NCBI GenBank assembly: GCA_045591925.1
Contig: JAZNTW010000095.1
Span: 102,261-166,260 of the forward strand
From: Firm-04 sp045591925
GTDB lineage: Bacteria > Bacillota > Clostridia > Oscillospirales > Ruminococcaceae
Reading direction: 5' to 3'
Length of the DNA stretch: 64,000 nt
Shown here: piece by piece, positions 59,957 through 64,000 of the stretch
How positions within the stretch are numbered: position 1 is the first letter of the stretch
Layout: each line of letters begins with the position of its first letter
Position numbers and translations under genes: made by a program
The notes under the pieces: model-generated
What the model saw: only the letters and a program-made list of their open reading frames with translations
What the model was told of the DNA's origin: nothing
Databases searched by the model: none

Positions 59957-60601
59957 TCAGTCAGTAGTGGTTGCTGCGGCAGTACTGCTCTTGCTTGCAG
60001 ATGCAGAGCGTGTGCCGGTGCTGTTGTTGGTTGCCGCAGTCGGGATATACACAGCGCCGTACCAGTTATCATAAGTCGTCTGGTCGGTGCTTTCACAGGT
60101 CTTGCCCTTCACCAGACCGGAGGGCAGCGCCGTAGCCTTCAGCGAAAGCGTCTCAGTCTTGACCTCGGTAGACTCTTCCGTAGTGGAACTCTCGGTCGAA
60201 GGACGGGATGCCGAGCAGCAGTACAGCACATGACGGATGTGATTCTTGTCGCCGTTAAACTCGAAAAGCAGCGCAAACTGCGAGGTTTCGGCATCGTTGC
60301 GCTCCACAAGCACACCCTTGCTGTCGAGCTGCTCGCCGAGGATCGTAGTAGCGAAATCGGTGGTGATGAGTGCCACCTCCAGATCGCCCTCGTAGCCAGC
60401 GTTGTTGTTGATGACGTAGTACACGCCGTTATCGGCAAAAAAATTCTCGCTTTCGCCGTTTGCATCGATAGAAAGCGATACCGCACCGGGCAGACGCACC
60501 GGCGTTGCGAAGGTCGGCACACCGTCTTCAGACCATGCCGTGATCTTCGCCCAGTGAACCTTATTCAGACCGAACTTGACTTTGTTTTTCTGAAGTGCCA
60601 T
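59957..60601 (-). CDS. phage major tail protein (phi13 family)
   Basis: A 214-residue protein beginning MALQKNKVKFGLNKVHWAKI, with LPGAVSLSIDANGESENFFADN (first 20 shown in part) as in phi13-type tube proteins: beta-rich core to residue 140, then a Ser/Thr/Lys region and a low-complexity tail (STGTRSASASKSSTAAAT). It polymerises to form the tail tube. The extra C-terminal tail may be surface-exposed. Confidence 0.9.
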   Translation of the reverse strand: MALQKNKVKFGLNKVHWAKITAWSEDGVPTFATPVRLPGAVSLSIDANGESENFFADNGVYYVINNNAGYEGDLEVALITTDFATTILGEQLDSKGVLVERNDAETSQFALLFEFNGDKNHIRHVLYCCSASRPSTESSTTEESTEVKTETLSLKATALPSGLVKGKTCESTDQTTYDNWYGAVYIPTAATNNSTGTRSASASKSSTAAATTTD

Positions 60602-60604
60602 TTT

Positions 60605-60922
60605 TCATACCTCCATGATATAGAGAACTTCATAGAGCCGTTCCGACTCAATCCATACCTCAGATTTTGTGTAATAAATGTTGTGCTGGAGTAACACCTC
60701 TTCCACCCGCTCCTCCGTATCCGGCGATTTTTCATCGGTGTATAATTCGATGTGAAGCTCTTTGAAGCTGTGATACATCAGATTATCTGCGGAAAAGGTA
60801 TCCTCGCCGGGAGACAGGAACAATGCGAAGGGCGGATCAGGGCTTTCACCCTCTGCGAAATGGTGATACGCAAAAGGCAGCCCGATCTCCTGCATCATTT
60901 CATTGATTTCCTCGTAGGTCAC
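60605..60922 (-). CDS. probable tail terminator/completion protein
   Basis: A 105-residue acidic protein between the HK97 gp10-like gene and the major tail protein gene, the usual place of the tail terminator. The string LPFAYHHFAEGESPDPPFAL near residue 15 recurs in small phage proteins at this position. It is only three bases from the major tail gene start. Confidence 0.7.
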   Translation of the reverse strand: MTYEEINEMMQEIGLPFAYHHFAEGESPDPPFALFLSPGEDTFSADNLMYHSFKELHIELYTDEKSPDTEERVEEVLLQHNIYYTKSEVWIESERLYEVLYIMEV

Positions 60923-60934
60923 GAATGCCCCTCC

Positions 60935-61312
60935 TTATGACAGTGCCTTTTCGATGAGGGATTCCAGCATTTCCTCACCATGCGTTTCTGCCGGTGCAAT
61001 ATGCGGGATAGCTGCTACACGACCACCACCTCGTTTCGCATGACCGTGTTCCAGCAAATGTGCGATCTGGTAGCGGTTTTTGGAATGCACCGTCATTTCG
61101 AGCGTATGGCTGTTCTCCTTCACCTTTTTTGCTGCCCAGCTCTTTTTGTAGCGTCCGGACTTTTTCGGGGCATTGGCGGAAATTTCATTCTTGACTGCGG
61201 TCGCTGTCTTTCGCACAGCTTTTTTCATCGCTGTATCGGCAAGCTCCGCATATTCCGTCAAGCCTTTCATGACTTCCGATGCCAGATCATCAATAGATGT
61301 CATCTTTCGCAC
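60935..61312 (-). CDS. HK97 gp10-like head-tail joining protein
   Basis: A 125-residue protein starting MRKMTSIDDLASEVMKGLTE, with many Lys and the helix AMKKAVRKTATAVKNEISANAPKKSGRYKKSW (given as typical; key run KSGRYKKSW) and a central RYQIAHLLEHGHAKRGGGRV, the signature of the HK97 gp10 family. It overlaps the head closure gene by 23 bases. Confidence 0.85.
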   Translation of the reverse strand: MRKMTSIDDLASEVMKGLTEYAELADTAMKKAVRKTATAVKNEISANAPKKSGRYKKSWAAKKVKENSHTLEMTVHSKNRYQIAHLLEHGHAKRGGGRVAAIPHIAPAETHGEEMLESLIEKALS

Positions 61313-61655
61313 CTGCCTTTCGGGATTCGCATATCAGCTTCATATAGTCCTGCGTCTGGTAATTCGGCACAATGCCCTTGATATCATAATCCAGACCGTC
61401 AAACCGAATGCGATAAACCGTAGAGGACATTCTTTTCGTCTGCGTAGTCTGCCGGATGATGACCTCAATTTTCTGGATTGCTCTGGTCACGCCGGTATTC
61501 GTTTCCTTGTCAGCACCGCCGACCGTGTTGGATACAGTCACAGAAGCCCAGAGGGAGAAAACCTCCTCCCACTGAGCCTTGTGATTGCCGATAGCGTCCT
61601 TTTTGACATGGTTTTCGAGGACAGCGATCCGCTGATTCAGTTTTCCGATCTCCAT
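61290..61655 (-). CDS. phage head closure/head-tail adaptor protein
   Basis: A 121-residue protein: MEIGKLNQRIAVLENH, WEEVFSLWASVTVS near residue 30, then VIIRQTTQTKRMSSTVYRIR. This is the SPP1 gp16/HK97 gp7-type stopper fold. It lies between connector and gp10-like genes as expected; its start shares a base with the stop of the connector gene. Confidence 0.82.
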   Translation of the reverse strand: MEIGKLNQRIAVLENHVKKDAIGNHKAQWEEVFSLWASVTVSNTVGGADKETNTGVTRAIQKIEVIIRQTTQTKRMSSTVYRIRFDGLDYDIKGIVPNYQTQDYMKLICESRKAGAKDDIY

Positions 61656-61933
61656 CAGACGATGCCCTCCCTTTGTGCAAACAACAGCGCTCTGAGTGTC
61701 AGCGTCAGTGCGTGATAATCCGCAGTGTTGCGTTTTTCATAGAGGTAAGAAACAGTATACAGCATAGCCTGCCGGGAGGTTTCCTCATTTTCCGCGAGCT
61801 GCTTTTCATTCATGCGCCCCACATCCATCACGAGCCGCTGCGCCGTATCGATCAGAGTGAGGATGAGCTTGTCATCCTCTGTGTGATCGACCCGGAGGTA
61901 GTTTTTTGTTTCAGGCAGTGAGATCAGATTCAT
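61655..61933 (-). CDS. phage head-tail connector (gp6-like)
   Basis: A 92-residue protein with LPETKNYLRVDHTEDDKLIL at its start and a C-terminal LYEKRNTADYHALTLTLRAL (in part), the pattern of small gp6-like/QLRG connectors that extend the portal ring. It lies 20 bases after the capsid gene. Confidence 0.85.
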   Translation of the reverse strand: MNLISLPETKNYLRVDHTEDDKLILTLIDTAQRLVMDVGRMNEKQLAENEETSRQAMLYTVSYLYEKRNTADYHALTLTLRALLFAQREGIV

Positions 61934-61953
61934 TGATCTGCCCTCCGTTCTTA

Positions 61954-63210
61954 TCAGCCGTTGCCGCCGGTGTTACCGCCAGTCGTGCCGCCGCCCGTGG
62001 TGTTGGATTTCGTACCTGCCATCTTGAGGACCTTGACGGACTCGGGAAGAATCAGTCTACCGTCCACACGCTGAGTAGTAAGGAAGCCGACCTGATCGGT
62101 GCGGGCATACAGCTCGTTGAGACGGCGGAAGGTGCGGTTCTGACGGTCAGCCACCCAGTAATTCTTCATGTCGCCGAAGAGGAGAACACGCTCGCCCTTG
62201 GCGATACCGGGCATGAAAGAGCTGGTGCGGATCGGTCTGCCGAGCAGAGTGTCCGGCTTTGCGATGTCGAGGGACGGCTTCCAGAGGTAGTTGTCGTTCT
62301 TGTCCTTCAGCTTCATGAGCTGAAGCAGGATGGTCTCGTTGCAGACAAACTGTGCGTTTCTGCGGTAGGGAGACTTGAGGCTGTAGTACAGGTCAAACAC
62401 CTCATCGAAGGTGATCGCCGTCTGGGATGCCGCAGTCACGCCCAGCTCTGCGCCGCCGGTCTCATCGAGGATACCGAGGGGCTTCTTGTCGCCGTCACCG
62501 GTGAAGAACGCACGCTCCTCGGCATTGCCCATTGCCACACCGAAACGTGCAGCGATATAGCTTGCGAGGTCGAAGGCGGAGTCGTGCAGAAGCTCGTTGC
62601 TGATCTTGATCATCGTGCCGAGCTTGTATGCAGAGAGCGTGGTCTGACCGAAACGGGTATCGGTCTCCGGGATCTCCTCACCCTCATCGATCCACTGCGC
62701 CTCCATCGTATCGTTGGCGATAGGGATCTTGCGGGTGCCACTGTTTGTCTTGATGACCGTTGCCATCTGGCGGAAGATGTTATTCTCCTCCAGCGCCTGA
62801 ATGAGACGGCGCTCGAACTCGTCCGGCACGGTATAGCCGCCCTCGGTGTCCTCACCGACAGACAGGGCATTGCGGACTGCAAGCTGATCGCCCTTGTTGC
62901 GGATCATATCCCAGAAGGCGGACTTGTACTCGTCGGTTGCGGTCGGGTTGGTGTGCGGTGTATTCTTTGTGCCGGGAGCGTTGGTGACGGGCTTGGAGGT
63001 CGGTGCGGAAAGAGCCGCATCGAGGGCTGCCTGCTGCTCGAGACGCTCGATCTCTGCGCCCAGTGCCTGCACCTCACCGGCCATTTTGTTGTACTGCTCG
63101 ACTGCGGAAGCCTCCACGAGACCGTTCTCACCACGGTGCTTTTCGAGGAATGCCTTTGTCTGCTCCCACAGGGTATTACGCTTGCTGCGAAGTTCCATGA
63201 TCTTGCTCAT
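61954..63210 (-). CDS. phage major capsid protein (HK97 fold)
   Basis: A 418-residue protein. Residues 1-85 form an N-terminal coiled-coil delta-like scaffold (LRSKRNTLWEQTKAFLEKHR, in part), cut off by the prohead protease in relatives. The HK97 core follows: GGYTVPDEFERRLIQALEEN, then ARFGVAMGNAEERAFFTGDG and KDKNDNYLWKPSLDI. A Gly/Thr/Asn tail (TTGGGTTGGNTGGNG) ends it. Start at 63210 follows GGAGAAAAGAT; the longer frame has no conserved residues. Confidence 0.93.
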   Translation of the reverse strand: MSKIMELRSKRNTLWEQTKAFLEKHRGENGLVEASAVEQYNKMAGEVQALGAEIERLEQQAALDAALSAPTSKPVTNAPGTKNTPHTNPTATDEYKSAFWDMIRNKGDQLAVRNALSVGEDTEGGYTVPDEFERRLIQALEENNIFRQMATVIKTNSGTRKIPIANDTMEAQWIDEGEEIPETDTRFGQTTLSAYKLGTMIKISNELLHDSAFDLASYIAARFGVAMGNAEERAFFTGDGDKKPLGILDETGGAELGVTAASQTAITFDEVFDLYYSLKSPYRRNAQFVCNETILLQLMKLKDKNDNYLWKPSLDIAKPDTLLGRPIRTSSFMPGIAKGERVLLFGDMKNYWVADRQNRTFRRLNELYARTDQVGFLTTQRVDGRLILPESVKVLKMAGTKSNTTGGGTTGGNTGGNG

Positions 63211-63264
63211 ATCTTTTCTCCGTTTCTGCCGGATATCTCCGGCGGTCATAAAAATACAGCCTGC

Positions 63265-63861
63265 TTATCTCAGAAAAGCAAGCTGCTGTTTCAAAATTTC
63301 ATACGGCATAGAGCCGTCTGCGGTTTTACCGTCCATGCCGATCACAGGCATATCCGGCACTGTAACTGTCGGTGCGGTCAGCCCTTCCTCGGAAGGTTTC
63401 TGTGCATCATCTGCCTTGCCGATATTGGACGGCTCTGTACCTTCGGGTTCAGCGGCAGCGGTGATCTTTCCCAGAATGGTCTGCCCCATGATACGGGTAC
63501 TGTACTGCCAAAGGGCATCGCCGGAGTCCAGCTTAAACGGCTTCTTTTCGGTTTCCTTCTTTTCATCCCCGTCCTCGTCACCGCCTTCCTCATCGGGCTT
63601 GTCGGGCTCGTCCGGATTCTCAGGCTCATCCTCCTTCTTTTCCGGTTCGGGCTTCTCGTCAAAGAGGATCACATCGGCAAATCCAAGCTCCACTGCCTTT
63701 TTCGCATTGATCCATGTCTCATCGGACATGAGCTTCGAGATCTTGCTGCGGGAAAGTCCCGTCTTTGCGGCATAGGCGTTGATGATGCTCTCCTTGACCT
63801 CGTTCAGCGTTGCAATTGCCTTCTCCATATCCTTCGCATTGCCCATAGCAATTGTGGACGG
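63265..63861 (-). CDS. ClpP-like prohead protease, second exon (5' part interrupted by a group II intron)
   Basis: The frame reads PSTIAMGNAKDMEKAIATLN and then the C-terminal helices and a long acidic Pro/Glu/Lys tail, ending LKQQLAFLR. This is the C-terminal third of the S14 (ClpP)-related prohead proteases, where HNP-(S/T)-x-A-x-GN follows the catalytic His region. The catalytic Ser and His lie in the missing first exon. An ATG at 63846 exists but lies in the middle of the conserved segment, so it is not a true start. The frame joins the exon directly at the predicted intron end (about 63862). Confidence 0.8.
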   Translation of the reverse strand, partial: PSTIAMGNAKDMEKAIATLNEVKESIINAYAAKTGLSRSKISKLMSDETWINAKKAVELGFADVILFDEKPEPEKKEDEPENPDEPDKPDEEGGDEDGDEKKETEKKPFKLDSGDALWQYSTRIMGQTILGKITAAAEPEGTEPSNIGKADDAQKPSEEGLTAPTVTVPDMPVIGMDGKTADGSMPYEILKQQLAFLR

Positions 63862-64000
63862 GTAGAGTAGGAAAGTGCCGCCTTATCACATTCCTGTGAC
63901 AGGTTTGCACAGTCCCCTCCCGGAACCGGACTTACCTCTCTCAAGGTATCCGGCTCCCCATTTACACTAATTACGCATCAAAAGTTCTGCCATGAATTTT
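63862..64000 (-). mobile_element. group II intron, 3' end (domains V and VI)
   Basis: On the minus strand a 34-base domain V occupies 63956-63923: an 8-bp basal stem beginning GAGCCGGA and closing TCCGGTTC, with the AGC catalytic triad, a two-base AG bulge, and a 6-bp upper stem capped by a GAGA tetraloop. Domain VI follows, with GGGGACTGTGC pairing to GCACTTTCC, and an inner hairpin. The sequence CCTACTCTAC ends the intron, with the likely branch A seven bases from the end. The insertion lies inside the prohead protease gene. Only this part of the intron is in the window. Confidence 0.85.
63971..64000 (-). CDS. possible C-terminus of the intron-encoded protein (partial)
   Basis: The first frame at the right edge reads KIHGRTFDA then TAA, 14 bases before domain V. 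Reverse transcriptase/maturase genes usually end just before domain V, and KIHG would fit the last part of an HNH domain (CxxCHxxIHG type), but nine residues are not enough for proof. Confidence 0.4.
   Translation of the reverse strand, partial: KIHGRTFDA

Larger units (their letters stand above)
41700..64000. mobile_element. siphovirus-type prophage, late half (continues past the right edge)
   Basis: An uninterrupted minus-strand series of phage functions in classical order (prohead protease, capsid, connectors, tail tube, chaperones, tape measure, Dit, Gp37-like, fibres, holin, endolysin), ending with serine recombinases. The left limit is placed near the recombinase terminator by judgement; exact att sites were not identified. 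The early, replication, portal and terminase genes must lie beyond 64000. Confidence 0.9.

Noticed and set aside
61906..63870. 654-residue open frame on the plus strand opposite capsid and connector genes
   Set aside because: It is the antisense shadow of high-GC, codon-biased phage genes whose products are recognisable; the translation has no family features and no ribosome site.

Overview
The window looks like a chromosome segment of an anaerobic gut Firmicute, most likely a Ruminococcus-like Oscillospiraceae/Ruminococcaceae. Support comes from the Clostridia-type housekeeping genes, strong AGGAGG ribosome sites, Thr-rich linkers on secreted proteins, Rnf-type redox genes, a PdaA-like deacetylase and a MecA-like adaptor. 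It divides into a chromosomal part (1 to about 40 kb) and the late half of a siphovirus-type prophage (about 41.7 kb to the right edge).

Chromosomal part. The left end holds an AI-2E family exporter and an ECF S-component next to coaX (CoA supply). Next come a helix-turn-helix regulator fused to a desulfoferrodoxin-like metal domain and a tightly overlapping RNA-modification operon (ttcA, tsaD, a trmN6-like gene, rsmI; minus strand). These are followed by an orphan FkbH-like HAD/GNAT protein, a cell-wall amidase, an orphan carboxynorspermidine decarboxylase and a FeoA-FeoB fusion. cmk then overlaps a very unusual PlsC / acidic linker / TM / VanY-like fusion. Two separate Rnf-like gene sets follow: D, E and A on the minus strand at 18.3-20.4 kb, and C and D on the plus strand at 25.3-27.6 kb; no rnfB or rnfG is present. 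Between and after them lie mecA-like, rpe, a pdaA-like gene, a histidine phosphatase, a ribbon-helix-helix protein with a clear operator, lipoproteins, a radical SAM protein, a HAD phosphatase, a 1080-residue multi-PAS degenerate hybrid kinase, an M3-type peptidase lipoprotein, a degenerate P-type ATPase and rlmB. A recurring theme is proteins that keep an enzyme fold but have lost its catalytic residues.

Junction. An initiator tRNA-fMet gene sits between one serine recombinase (40.0-41.1 kb) and the recombination module of the prophage. That module has two overlapping large serine recombinases and two overlapping small proteins. The non-coding stretch after the tRNA carries inverted and direct repeats that may be recombinase or att sites.

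Prophage. All structural genes are on the minus strand, so they read from right to left: ClpP-like prohead protease, HK97-type capsid, connectors, tail terminator, major tail protein, gpG/gpGT frameshift pair, tape measure, Dit, Gp37-like protein, an LRR tail protein, HxH-motif fibre, holin and a two-domain endolysin. Two extra genes interrupt the tail module: a YczE-type membrane protein overlapping gpGT, and an AT-rich HNH protein on the opposite strand with its own promoter. At the right edge the prohead protease gene is interrupted by the 3' end of a group II intron (domain V at 63923-63956); the rest of the intron and the first exon lie outside the window.
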